Below are positions 11,930 to 24,115 of a stretch of 64,000 nt of DNA, in pieces (within the stretch, counting starts at the first letter, position 1; the number at the start of each line of letters is the position of its first letter). This DNA is from Anaspis maculata (Eukaryota > Arthropoda > Insecta > Coleoptera > Scraptiidae). A program made the position numbers and the translations under genes. The notes beneath the pieces were generated by a model. It was not told the origin of the DNA and searched no databases. It saw only the letters and a program-made list of their open reading frames with translations. The stretch is taken from NCBI GenBank assembly GCA_949128115.1, contig OX421961.1:106066363-106130362 (forward strand). Reading direction: 5' to 3'.

Positions 11930-14259
11930 GTTAATAGAAGTTAGGCTAATGACAGTGCCAAAGTTTCACTTGTTAATGCTATTTTGTGGATATTGTACTG
12001 TAGGTACACCTTATCATAATATCAAGTCAATCCAGATTCATGTAAATGTACATATCAAAACACAAAAAATATGAGTATGGAGGTAGGTACTACTGCGCTG
12101 GTATACATACAAGGTGCTATTATGGAAATTTCAATGCTTTTCACTTGGAACAAAAGCACACTCTCATGAGTCCATTTCCATTATAGATACTCTACACAAT
12201 CAAAATGTGAAGTTACGTGCGTGAATGTTCACTTTTTAGAGAACAAAACAACATGGAAAGCAATTTAATAACTATAACGCTCCCTACAACAAACAAAAAA
12301 CAAACATATTAGTGATTCTTATTTAACAAATAAATGATAGAAATTATCTTCTTTTTTTTCACAGGTGCATAGTACACACCTAGGTAGAGACGGAACTCGC
12401 TGGAGACCACGCCGCGCCGCGACAAAAAGACAAACACCTGCACAATTACCGGAGGAGCTGTGTTACCCCGTTGCACGAATGACACAACTGCGCAATTGGC
12501 GGAGGAGCGTGCATCGAGCGTTTGCCGAAATATTCGCGTGGCCAATAAACTTTTGTAGTGCTCTTGCGAATAAATTACTCGATAAATTAGCAGCCAATGC
12601 TGAAATAGGCCGGAATAATAATTGAAGCGAGGAAAACTTTTGAAGCCTTTCTTCAAGACGTCTGAAAAATTCTGGAATACAAGATGCGGTAACGATATAA
12701 GGAGCGGCTCGATAATGGCGCAAAGTTGAATTCAGAGTGACAGTGCGAACCGTAGCCAAGTACAGCTAGCGATAATGAATGGGTGGTATTGGTTGAATAA
12801 GGCTGTCTCTAAATTATTGAAGTGGCCAACGTAAATTCGTAACCAGTATAGCATAAAAAGTCTGATTTATTTTTATGGCATCCACATTGTCAGAAATAAT
12901 ATAATAAGTGGTATGGTTATCATCGATGATAATTTCGAATGGAATTGGTCTGCAGATTCAACGATGCGGAGCACTGTGATAGCCGCTCGCCGACGCAAGT
13001 TTCTTTGCCTATCGTACCCCCCCCCCCCCCCCCAACTCTAAAAGCAGTCACAACGCCACTTAGATCAACAATGTTTTTCAGACCCGTCAAGTCTAGGACG
13101 ATCATTACGAAGCCGGTCCCATCCCCCATGACTCCCCCTTCGACGAGCCTGGATGACACGAGGGTTGATCTTGTTCTTTCTTGTCGCATCGGCTGATTTC
13201 GTCGTCGTTTTATTTACTGCGAGGTCCTCTGGTTTTGTCGCAGTCAGTGATGGCAACGCAATTTTAGATTAATAAAGGTAGCCACCGAGAGGCATCAAGA
13301 CGTTCCGTGGGCCATTGAAGAAATTAAACGTTTATTAGCAGTTGTTGTCACAATAATAAATTCTAAAGTTGTCTCCTAACGGGTAGGCCATCATGGCGGC
13401 CTCTCAGCACGCTATGTTTGTGCTGCTTTTAGGCCAAAAATCCGGGTGATTGGCTGTTCATTTTATATAAATATATGAAGTTCGTGGTGCGCATACAGTT
13501 TCAGAATCTAACGCTGTTGTGTTTTGTTTTTTATAAGTAAGTACAAACCTAATTAACTGATGGTTGTGTTTCATCCAGTTTGGTTCAAAAATTATGATAA
13601 TTATGCTAGGAATAGGTACCAGTGGCAGTCCCATGTGTATGAGGATGCAGATAGGCAGTAATGACCAACTCAGTATTAATTTCACTAAGTAGGATATACC
13701 TATCTACCCACAGTCATGCAAAAATTATTCATTATCAAATTCATGCAGGTAGGTTCACTTAAATTCAAGTACCTTACTAATTTTGCATTTTGCCCAGGTG
13801 CTTGGGGAAGAGGTAAACTGGTAAGGGGATGTCCCTTCATAATCTTCTTTGTACGGAAAGGATTTTTTAAAGAGACACCCAGGCACCCAGGTGTGATAAA
13901 AGAATAGGCAGAACGGAATGAAGATAGACCTTTTTCATTTTTCAGAGCAGTTGGAAGATACACATTTTTTTTCTGCTACCCCAACTTTGGATCTGTATGA
14001 AAATAATCTTGAGGGGTCATATTTTGTATTCCCATCATGTTTTTCCCTTGAAGTAATGGGAATAATAGGATTTACATTTTGTTTTACTTTCAAATATTTG
14101 ATCCTCTATTTGGTTTCGAACTAAAATTTGATACCACATTTGTGCAATCGGGCATTACCGGTTGACATCATTATCGCTGTTTTTGACAGATGAAGTTTAT
14201 ACTGTCTGCTTGGGTTCTGGGCTGCGTAATTGACCACTGGAAGTGCAGGTGGTTTGGGT
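11930..14259. other. No gene recognised
   Basis: At 12435-12515 a block containing GGAGGAGC is repeated in tandem with changes, inside overlapping opposite-strand open frames. No coding signal stood out. The poly-C tract is listed separately. Confidence 0.45.
13017..13034 (+). repeat. Poly-C tract
   Basis: A run of about 18 C residues, followed after a short gap by ordinary sequence. It makes the overlapping open frames (12939-13196, 12920-13189) look artificial. Confidence 0.9.
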
Positions 14260-14654
14260 ATTTGTGAGGCGGCAGTAGGCGCGTCTGTTTAGCCTCGTGG
14301 GGGCATCGGTCGAGTCGGTACCAACGTGCTGCCCCATAGGGAAAGTGCGAAGAATTTGCGGTTGCTGGCTTGCTGGTTTGCGTCCCGACGCTTCTATGTA
14401 CTAAGCGATGCCAAACGAGCTTCACAGGGGCACCAACTATTTGTGCTTTTTTGACGGCTAGTTGAGATCCGTTAACCGGCCGAAGGGAGTTCGAATGGGT
14501 TTTTACAGGTGACAAATATATGGGTTCCATTTTAGGCATTTCGGCTATCACACACGCATTGAACTCTTTTTTACGATGAGGCACTTCGTTGGTCCCGACC
14601 CGATTGACGCCTCAATCAGGCTAAACAGACCTGCAGACCGCCGCCTCACAAATA
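14260..14654. mobile_element. Small element with 44-bp inverted ends
   Basis: TTTGTGAGGCGGC...GTCTGTTTAGCCT at 14260-14303 is inverted at 14607-14654. The interior holds a minus-strand open frame of 137 codons (14171-14584) that runs past the left end and has no recognised domain. Directly to the right lies a dispersed repeat shared with 5838-5975. Confidence 0.6.
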
Positions 14655-14780
14655 CCGTTGAGTGAAAATATACAAAGAGGCGCCATGGTAACCTTTTGTC
14701 ATAGACCGGTAGATGAGGCCGCAGTACAAGCAACTTTTGAAACTAGCTCCGCAGCGGATCATTTTATAGAATAAATAACT
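14651..14780 (+). repeat. Dispersed repeat, copy 2
   Basis: This is the counterpart of 5838-5975. It follows the right inverted end of the 14260-14654 element, so the two may be parts of one larger mobile unit. Confidence 0.65.
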
Positions 14781-14903
14781 AATTCCAGTCAAATGCATGC
14801 ATGGAGATATGCATGAATTTCCCCACATCGACGCACATGGTTCAAATGATTTTCGACAGATTTGAGTTGCCAGTCAGCTATCAAGAATCGTGAATGCAAC
14901 AAA

Positions 14904-17494
14904 TAGTGCAGTAAAGATAGGTTTTGGGGTTGAAAAAATCAATTCATGAAATTTTAAAGCTGTTATCGATTCAGAATTTCATCCTCTACCATGTACTTAG
15001 AATCCCCGAAAATCCCATTCGAGCATTTTTCTTGCGGCGCTGTCAAAGTATATCATGTTTGCTGTAACAAGTCCGAAAATTGTATATCCTCGCTTTTGTC
15101 ACATTAGAGCTGTATTGTTAGTTCAGAGCTGTTGGTGTATACTCCAGGGCATGACCAGAACGTCATCTGAAGCGCTGAAATCCTATTTCTTGCAAAAGAA
15201 AATACGTAGCTCGCTTTAATCTGCAAATACCAGTAGTAATCAAGTGTAGTTCGGGGATTAGTGACCAAATTTAATAAAATCTGTTCTTTTTGTGATGAAG
15301 GCATGAAATTTGATACGAGTGGTCTTCATGGTCCCCTTTTCAAATTTAGACATGACATCTCGCCATATTTTGGCTAGGGGGACTTAGGTACCCCCTTGAA
15401 AATTGAAGTTGCAGAAACTCATGCAAACCATCATTAAAATAATTGTCACGCATCTCAAAAAGTAATTTTTTAACCGCCACCATGCCGCCACCTATCACTG
15501 TCAGAATTGCACCAAATTTCATGCTACTTGGCGAAACAACAGCAAATATTATCCGTTTCACCCTTATTTGCCACCCAGCAAGCTATGAAAAATTTCAGTT
15601 GCATTGGTACGCCTGAGACTCACAGGTGGTTTCACGCAGTGGAGGTTATGTAGCTTTGTCAGTCTGACACCTGGATGACGCCGCACCGTGGAAGAAAATT
15701 CGGACCGGGAGCCTAGCCCGGAAAAATGGCGCGGCAGGTGCGGGGGAATGGTTTTTCAAGATTCGGGGGCGAAATTTTGACCCCCTTAACATCCAAGCCC
15801 GGGGGGAGAGGAAACTTCTTGCATCTGCAGCAAATACCACTGTAATTATTCGCAGTACTACCAGGTGTTGGATGCATAATTGGGAACAAAACTATGTGCT
15901 TTTATAGAGGTGATGGACAGGAAGCAAGTAGGTATGGACAAGGTATCAAGGCACCAGCTCCCTGTCCATGATGCAAAACGTAAATTGCTTGGCTTATTCA
16001 AGTCAAACTTGAGCTGAGAGTAAAGGAACCGTAGGTTTTGAGGTAGGTTTGTACTTACCCCTAACGCGGCTCCACCCACTGCCATGTTTTGGGCCATGTT
16101 TGGTTGCAGGCGTTTAATATACTGGATATGCCGCAGAACTTGCATTTTTGTCTTGTGCGGAAATTTTTTTGGCATCTTGTGATTTGACGTTGTCAAAATT
16201 TGTCAATCAATTCATGAGCTGTCGTCAGTAGGTATGCTAAACCTAACAAAACAATATCATGGCTTGCTGCGTGGCAAATAAGGGTGAAACGGATAATACA
16301 GACTAAAGAGTATAGACAAACGTCAATACACCTTGCTCCCTCTGCGTCAATACGATCTGCAGTTGTCAAGTAGAAGGCACGAAGAATGAGGATTGAGGCG
16401 TGGAATACTTCAAAGCATTCAGTTCGAGTGAATACACGGCATAGAAATATTTTCAACACACCCTCGCCCTAGGGCTCGCCCTAGGGGCACAAATTTTATG
16501 ATGGTGAGTGACGCGAAAATTTTTTTTTGCTATGCTTTTGCGCTTGGTTTTACGTGTACGTGTAGTCATATAAAATTAGGTTACAAAACAGTTCCAGCTA
16601 TCCATCTATTCATAAATTGTCGATCATATTGATTGGGAACAATTAAAAAACGCTGTTGAACTTCACACTTGAATTGGCTCATTTCTTCGGGAGCTGTCAT
16701 CCCTAGAATGACAATATCAAAAAACAGACTTTATGAATAGCTTCGGCAAATACAAATTAGTGAATAGTGATACACAGCAGATCAACTTACGGTTTCCTAG
16801 ATTAAAAAATCATTAAAATCTGTTTTTTTTGACACTCCGAAGACATTTTTTTTCAACACGAATAACAATGCGTACATGGCGACAACTGTTGTGTCTCTTG
16901 TCAAGGTTTGGTGTAGAGTCAAATGATTACTTTTTGAAATGTGTGACGATATTCACCGGTGGTTTGTGAGAGTTCCTGAGACTTCAAATTTTTAAGGGGG
17001 TCCTTAGGCCCCCCTAACCAAAATATGGCGAGGCGTCATGTTTACATTTGGAAAAAAGACCATGAAGACCACTCATACCAAGTTTCATGTCTCTATCACA
17101 AATCAAATAGATTGTAATAAACTTGGTTACTAACCCTCGGATTATACTTAATCAACACAGTTAATTGGAAATTAGAGCGACTTCCGTGTTTTTTTTTTCG
17201 GGAAATACGAGTTAGAGGTTTAAACGAAGGTCTGGTCATGCCCTGCAGTATATACCAACAGTTCTAAGCCAACAATGTAGCTCTAGTGTGAGAAAAACAA
17301 GAATACCATTTTCGGACTAGTTGCAGCAAACATGATATACTTTGACAGCGCCGCAAGAAGAATGCTCAACTGGGATTTTCGGGGATTTTGAGTATGTGGT
17401 AGAGAATGAAATTCTGAACCGATATCTGCTATAAAATTTCATGAATTAATTTTTTCAAGGTTTGGGGTCTTTTTTGACTATCTTTACTGCACTA
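14904..17494. mobile_element. 2.6 kb DNA element with long (~550 bp) terminal inverted repeats
   Basis: TAGTGCAGTAAAGATAG at 14904-14920 is inverted at 17478-17494. The arms continue inward to about 15475 and 16880, sharing blocks such as GGCGCTGTCAAAGTATATCA, TCTGGTCATGCCCTG and CCATATTTTGG. A further inverted pair (ATCCGTTTCACCCTTATTTG at 15551-15570 and 16280-16299) suggests the right arm received an insertion of about 500 bases. Both tips begin or end with TA, consistent with a TA target site, but this is inference. The spacer includes an exon-like open frame at 16059-16175. No transposase was recognised. Confidence 0.78.
16059..16175 (-). CDS. Possible exon inside the long-TIR element, function unknown
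   Basis: An ATG at 16175 opens 39 codons that end exactly at a strong donor (GTAAGT at 16053-16058). The peptide is basic, with KTKMQVLRHIQYIKRL, which vaguely recalls the second helix of helix-loop-helix proteins, then MAQNMAVGGAALG. A candidate acceptor (TTTACTCTCAG) 45 nt on would continue the frame with LKFDLNKPSNLRF. It may be a captured gene fragment or chance. The low confidence reflects a single short exon and no recognised family. Confidence 0.22.
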
Positions 17495-17622
17495 AAACCC
17501 TGCGTGTCTTCTAGTCTTGCACATTATTTTTGTCTTGATTCATAAGAAGAGTATTTGCACCTTACTGACCATCTTCTGTAGCTCCAAGTCTTCAACCTCA
17601 ATTCACGTGAAAAATGATAATG

Positions 17623-17838
17623 TATATCCCATACACTTTCTGTTTTCAGTAGAATGACTTTTCGGAGCAAAAATAAAGTGACAAGCTGGAGTGCTACGGC
17701 TACGGTTGATTGCACCTGCAAAGTTTTGGATCGAAACTATCAGCGGCCATCGGTCATATTCTCCCAGCGCTCCAGCTTGTCACTTTATTTTTGCTCCAAA
17801 AAGTCATTCTACTGAAAATAGAAAGTGTATGGGATATA
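17623..17838. mobile_element. Hairpin MITE, arms about 70 bp
   Basis: TATATCCCATACACTTTCT and GACAAGCTGGAG at the left are inverted at 17768-17838 with very few mismatches; the loop is about 75 bases. A minus-strand open frame (17524-17721) overlaps the left arm and is not a gene. Confidence 0.85.
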
Positions 17839-19080
17839 TAAAATAATTAAATGGATTTTTTTTAAGTTTTTATTTTAAGAAAACGGCATGACTGCTGCTA
17901 ACGAAAAGCTGAAATTAGTTTTATATTATAAGGTCGTTTCGTAGCAAGGTCTCACATATTAAATATAATATACGTGAACAGAAACAGTTTTGAGTGATGA
18001 TTGATTTTGTATTTTGGTATGCTAGTGGCAGTGGAAAAGAACCGCCCGTCTCGATTATTACTGATAAAAGAGCACTTAGAACATTAATTTCAGATTATTC
18101 AACCAGAATCAGCTGTATGATGATGAGTGTAACATGTGGGAATGGGAATCATGCTAGCTCTATTTCTATTCTTAGATGGACATTGTAAATAAACATGCTC
18201 TGTGAAAGTAACATCGGCATGTCCGCGCAATGTATTCCCTTCTATTTTGGTTGCGTATGCACGTCTAATCCCTGCGCAAATTCTCAGACTTCCTCATAAA
18301 ACATAACCATTTAAATTTATCCCGCCAGATTGAATTTCAAAACTGTCAGCCACAAAGCAACTTTGTTGAAACTCTTCTTGGTTTCTTTGCGGCTGCACTT
18401 TATATTGTTAACATGACTTATGACTAGAGTTTATGGTGGAAGATACGTCAATAAAAAATACAGTGTAGGTTAGGTACTACATGCATGCAAAGTTGTGACG
18501 TATGTACGTACACAAGGAGGATTTACCTTCCCAAAAAATAAAGTGTTCATCTCTGGATGTCGGTGAGTTTGGCGTATCGTAACTTCCGAGAAAAAGTGGC
18601 CAAAACTGATGGTATAAAGAAGAATGAAAATACCTGGGTGGTATAGTGGAGTTTTATGACGAATAAAAATCGAGGGAAATCCGAGCTGCGGCAGTAATAA
18701 TTTCTACTGGGATGGTCGGGGGCAAGTCAGGAGGTTTTCCTCTGAGTTTTAAGACATCATATTGCGGTGATGATTGGACGGGAAATTGTGAAGGCGACGT
18801 ATATTCACTTGAGGAATGGCCAGGCGCTGCTTGTTTCTGACGTTGATAACGTCGATGAATTATTATTTTATCCTTTGTGCCGTACTTTTCAGCCAATTAT
18901 GTGCCCACGTTAGTTATAGGTACTTGTGATCCATACTTACTATAGTGAATATGAATATCTCTTCATCAATTCTGTTACTCTACAATGCTATTTTGTGGTT
19001 ATTCATTAAAATTTTTAAATTGTTGGAAATGGATCTATAGGTATATGGCATAGTTTTCAATTGAGAATTTCTATCAAGTA
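17839..19080. other. Mostly featureless, contains the exon-like frame at 18654
   Basis: No repeat or RNA gene was seen apart from the listed open frame. Confidence 0.45.
18654..18896 (-). CDS. Exon-like open frame, unknown
   Basis: About 75 codons on the minus strand have coding-like composition: HRRYQRQKQAAPGHSSSEY, then a Pro-rich part SPSQFPVQSSPQYDVLKL and LRGKPPDLPPTIPVEIIT, ending in a stop at 18654. There is no ATG near its 5' end; AAAAG at 18883-18887 could be a poor acceptor. It might be a terminal exon or chance. No family recognised. Confidence 0.2.
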   Translation of the reverse strand: MAEKYGTKDKIIIHRRYQRQKQAAPGHSSSEYTSPSQFPVQSSPQYDVLKLRGKPPDLPPTIPVEIITAAARISLDFYSS

Positions 19081-19347
19081 CAGGGCCGGCGTTATAGCTT
19101 TTGGCGCCCAAGACGAAGTCCTGTAATGCACCCTTTTATGAATAAAAAAATAGCATCTCGAGCAATTTTTTCTTTGAATTATAACAGTAATGTTAAAATT
19201 GATTAAAAATTGCACAAATTGTGAGTAAAAAAGCGCCGTAGGCGAAATTTTTTCGAGATATTAGAGAGCAAAGGGCGCTCAGGCGCCCCCCCAAAGTTTG
19301 GCGCCCGAGCCGGCCGCCTCGCCCGCCACACCCTAACGCCGGCCCTG
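19081..19347. mobile_element. hAT-type MITE (CAGGGCCGGCGTTA ends)
   Basis: It starts CAGGGCCGGCGTTA and ends with the exact complement TAACGCCGGCCCTG; 267 bp in all. The flanks ATCAAGTA and AAGAAGTA (19073-19080, 19348-19355) match in six of eight positions, as expected for an aged 8-bp hAT duplication. The inside carries inverted GGCGCC-rich blocks. It is non-coding. Confidence 0.85.
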
Positions 19348-22300
19348 AAGAAGTATGTACTTAGATATCCACTTCAATACAAGATGAATACAACGTGAAT
19401 TTTGTTGAGTCTTTATTCAGCTACCTTTTATTTTATAAGCTACTACTTATAAAAAGTAAAAACGGCACCCTCAGCAACTTCCACTTGAATCGGCTCTAAA
19501 GCGGCTATTGTTGAGTATTTACTTCTGCCAAGCCAAGCCAGGGACTTCTGTATACATATACCTACGCATACATATATGTCATTTCAACTGTAATTCGTAA
19601 GTATGGGTAGATACTTTTTGTCCTATTTCCGTCTATTCAGAATTCTGCGACACACATTTTACGCAATCTAAACCCAATGTTCAACATTTTTTCATGATTT
19701 TCTGAATGCATGCAGGTGCTATCATAATAATCAGCTTGTACTACATAAAGTGTATTTTGTTATTAAACCTATATTATTTAATGGGACAGATGATAATCCG
19801 TTTTATCGCTATCCCTTTCATGTTTTATCATCCAGCGAATTTATGTCTTGAGACCAATATTTATCCCCAAAAAGCCCTGGTTCATTTCACTATGACACTG
19901 GTTGATAAACCACAAAGCTCCGTTCCAGTGAAAATGGACGCACATTTGCCCTAACATCACTGATGATGGTTCATATCTGCCATTCCCAAATTGCTGTTCG
20001 CATATGTGGCTTGAGTGCTTTTCAAACAGTTTGCTGCCAAGTTCGCAGAAGAAATTGAAAGGAAATACCTGCCAAATGATATCACTTATCGATTTCGGAT
20101 TGGCGCGTTCAATTTGATTCCGCGACGATACATAAAAAACGAAAAAAGTGAAATGAATCCAACGACAGGGCTCAAATTGGAGTGACCACCATGCTGCTCG
20201 TTCTTTTATATGGACCATAAAAATTTTTATATACTAATCAAATGGGATGAGTCTCGAGTACTTGAGAAAGATCTCAAAGTGGCCGAAGCGCTGCTTGATT
20301 AAGCTCAAACAATTAAGGTGCAAATTTTAAAATACCCGCGTCTGAAACTTGTGATCCAATTTATGAAGGTGCCGGGGGTAATTTAATTCTTAATTTAGTT
20401 CCGCAACTCCGGCGGTTTCTTCCGTAACCGATTTAGCCGACTTGAAAATACAGTGGTATACGTAAATAATGCAAGACTTCCATTTAACTGAATAGTGGAC
20501 TTTTCAGATTAGGTATACAATTATTATTGTACATACAACAGACACCCACATGTTATGTAGACTAGATAAAAATCTACGTTAAATTTTTCATCGAAATGTC
20601 GAACAATCCATTAATTTTCCATACAGATGTCCAGTTTCTGTTTACGTGTTCTGCTTAGTTTCAACATTCCAACCTCATAATATCATGGCAGTAATGTACA
20701 GCAAATTGTACACACAATGTTTTACCTAGATTGGAAAACAAAAAATTATGGTTGACATTTTTTTTTTTTTTTTGGAAAGATGGTGATTAGGTACTTAACC
20801 ATCATGGGGTAAATTTTCTTTATAGAAATCATAAATTATTACAATTGATTTTTTTTTCAAAGTTCAGATGCAGTTACGCCGTGTTTATACACCAAGATAA
20901 TGCATAAGGAATAACGCCCAAGTAGATGTGTTGAAGCTGATTTACCACTCCAACAAATCATTACCTCGACCTAACGTAACTTTGCTTCTGCTCGAAGAAA
21001 TGTAAACTGTTCAAAGTTGATCTTTAGTTTGAAACATTTGACGCGAGCACCGACTTTCGATGCTTGCAACCTAAATTTGGTTAGGCGACAGGGGTGCCGC
21101 TCAATGTGGTCACTCACGAAGCATCCACCATAATTGAACGGGTTCGTCGCTTTATCTATCTGGATCTCCATCTCAATTGTAAAACAAAATCCTGCACATG
21201 TCTTTGCATGTATCGATTCCGCGTATGTGCTAACCGAATAGAGTTTTCAATTGTCGATAGGCACACAACTCACCGAATGGTGGATGCGCCGGGTTTAATC
21301 AACCAGTTATAGCTTTCCGCCATTTCCTCGTCGGGCGCTACGCGTTTTCAAAATTTCTGCTGGCCGTTAACACCCGAGACGGCCGCTCATCCGGGCTTTG
21401 ACCAGAATGTCCCACGTTTGGTGCAGAATTCAACTCAGACGTTCTTTTCCGCTCGGGGAACGAGTTTTTCTGAAAAATTTGAACTGAAATCGAAAGTAGC
21501 TTGTATTATTGGTCGTCATGTAGGCTCCTTTTCAAATGCAGCACGGTTTCGGCTTTTCGTCGGTAACAAAATAACAAAAATCATCAAGGAAGTGAACGAA
21601 TAATATATTGGATGATTGGTTCCTGTTCTTGAACATTAAATTTTCCAATAATTATTTTCACAATTTTCCGATAGTTTTTCAGTTGAAAATGTAAAAACAG
21701 GCCTAGCTTATCGAGACCGAACTCAAATGGTTGAGTTGAAAATGAAGCCTAATTTGACGATATTCACAATAAGATGATTTGGGAAAGGCTTTGAGGTTTT
21801 TGAGGAAAATCCAATTGTTCATGAAAACTTGTTCAGTTTTTTGTTTTAATTATTATGGAGATGCTGCAAATTTGTTACAATATTTCTCTCAAATTCCAAC
21901 TTCTCACCCGAAGGGACGTATCGAACAAAAATTTCCAAAGGTTTCTAGATACTACTCGGTAAGGTTGTGTGGTGCTACAAGAGATTTTTTCTTTGCATGT
22001 TTTGTAAGATGAGCTCGGTCTTGACGGAAATTCAAGAAATACTATTAGCGCCCGAGAAAATTTTAGCCCTGAGTAACAGAAGAGGCAGACCAAGGAAAAC
22101 GTGGCGAGAGAAGGAAGAAGAGCAGCTTCTCGGTTCCAAAAATTGGGCCCCAGGAGACTCAGAATCAGTGGAGAGGAGGAACCTCGGGAAAGACAGAATC
22201 CAGTTACCTTCAGAGTCCATACGTTACAACTCTCAACTCTAATCGACTCTACTAGAAATATTCGTGACAAATTGACTAAAATTTCAAGAAAATCATATTT

Positions 22301-23534
22301 ATTCATGTTCTTGAGAAGTAGGTATATGCCGATCACGTTTTAAATTCAGCAGAATTAAAAACGCGGTTGGCCATGTTGCCTAGAGTGTAACGGACGCTCA
22401 TAGACCAAATTGCGCGAAAACGGGCTGAGATCAAAGAGGTTAGAAAATTTTGACAAGAAATGCCAGATCTGGCGTCTCCTTTCATCATATCCGCTGCCCT
22501 GTTGCCTTGGCCGTTGTTTGTCATGATGTCAGGTGAGTGTCATAGTTGTTTACATTCCTGGGAAAATTTCATTCAAGTGTTCTGCCCCCGGTTCTGCCAT
22601 TGCTATATTCATGGTTCTGCCTGTACATTTATGAGGTAAGTACGAGTAGCACTCTTGTCTCAGTACTTAGGTGCATGTAATTTTTTTCTTTCATTCAAAG
22701 TTGACTTCAGATGCAAATGACCAAGGGGTGAATCCTCGGGTGAATTACTGGGACATCAGAACGTTCAACGGATTGTGATGGATTGCCACGGGATTCTCAC
22801 CGGATACGATTTCTTCAAATTAAATGGATAGCCACGGGATTCCAGTGAATTTCCACAAATTACCATCAGTTTGGGGCCACGCCTGAATCACCACCAGAGA
22901 AAGGCGCTCTTGCTTTGCGGTGCTTATCATCACCTGAGGTCTCCACGCTATAAGGTTATTTATTAACGTTACATAGACCAATGGCAGATAGAGGACTTCA
23001 ATTTTGTTTAGATTTACCAGCAATATTCCTCTGTTAAAACTTGTCAAGAATTACTGGGTTAATCAAAGCCCAGGGCCGCAGATTCGGAAAAATGTATCCC
23101 TGTGTTATTTGGTCAAATTTACATTTTTGGGAATACTGTTATCGGGTTCGAGCCATATTGAGGCAAATTTAATGGTTGACCCGCAATGTGGCTCGATTCT
23201 TTCTTGAAAAAAGTTGGCTTCTGTAATTTTAGCTTTTTAGGCCAGCCCTTCTGTCAACAGAGACAAGCCATGAAATGAATTTGAACCAATTCAGTCGAAC
23301 AGTGAGTAGATTATGACCAGCCAAAAATGAAAACTTGATCCAAAGTTTTACCTTGTATTTTTTTGTCAAAACTGAAAACGAACTTTTTGGACAAATAACA
23401 CAGATGTGCAAAATAAAAACCCGCCAATTCTGTGATTTTTCACTATGATATTTCTGCACAAAATAAATATGTATTACGATTTTCCAACAGAATTTTGTCA
23501 TCTTTCAGAAATGAGGATTGAATCCGAACTCTCG
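19348..23534. other. No gene established
   Basis: Open frames on both strands at 19841-20218 and 21875-22336 overlap others and show no clear domain. The plus strand at 22075-22100 reads NRRGRPRKTW, an AT-hook-like or retroelement-like word, but the context is unsupported. A 14-base T-run lies near 20760. Confidence 0.45.
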
Positions 23535-24115
23535 GGAGATAGAGACTAGAACCATTCACCTGAACAACAGAGGAGCTGATAGTCACCTCAATGTCAGCTT
23601 TGATGGCTGGACTTCATCTGCAGCACAATCCCACTCCCAAGTACCTCGGTGTGACCTTCGACCAAACATTGTCCTTCAAGCTCAACTTGGAGAAACTCAG
23701 TGCCAAGACGAAGACACGAATGAACCTGGTTCAGAGACTTGCGAGAACTACATGGAGTGTCGACGCCACTATTCGGATATCCACCTTTGTCTTGGTCTCG
23801 TCGACAGCGGAATACTGCGCTCCTGTTTGGATGAATAGCACACACACACAACATCATTGACGTCATTCTTAACCAAGCATTGAGAATCATTGCTGGAGTT
23901 GTCAAATCTACCCAGACTTTCTGGCTGCCAATTTTGAACATCGCAGCCATGTGGAACTGAGAACCAGACCATGAACCACATCGTCGCGGAGTAGGTGTCC
24001 GCGGACAATGGCTATCAAAAACTGCATCTGAGCTAGACCTGTAGTTCCTCAACATCTCCATCGGCAACTTCGCACTCGCCCACTTGCTGCATCTACTCTA
24101 CCCTCTGTTTCCTAA
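23535..24115 (+). pseudogene. Non-LTR retrotransposon (Jockey/CR1-like) reverse-transcriptase 3' fragment
   Basis: The translated segments carry the C-terminal end of an insect LINE reverse transcriptase: IHLNNRGADSHLNVSF, then after a frameshift HNPTPKYLGVTFDQTLSF, SAKTKTRMNLVQRLA and STAEYCAPVWMNS, then after another shift IIDVILNQALRIIAG and STQTFWLPILNIA. The PKYLGVTFD and STAEYCAPVW blocks are typical of the thumb region of Jockey-clade elements. At least two frameshifts and a stop make it inactive. The catalytic palm and the endonuclease are missing, as expected from 5' truncation. Confidence 0.82.

Noticed and set aside
14171..14584. 137-codon minus-strand open frame
   Set aside because: Crosses the end of a small inverted-repeat element; no domain recognised and no splice support.
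19841..20218. 125-codon minus-strand open frame, and a possible plus-strand exon at 20030-20187
   Set aside because: Neither strand gives a recognisable family; the plus-strand reading has an acceptor-like site but no upstream partner.
21875..22336. 153-codon minus-strand open frame
   Set aside because: No ATG-led domain, hydrophobic random-looking composition, and overlaps other frames on the plus strand.
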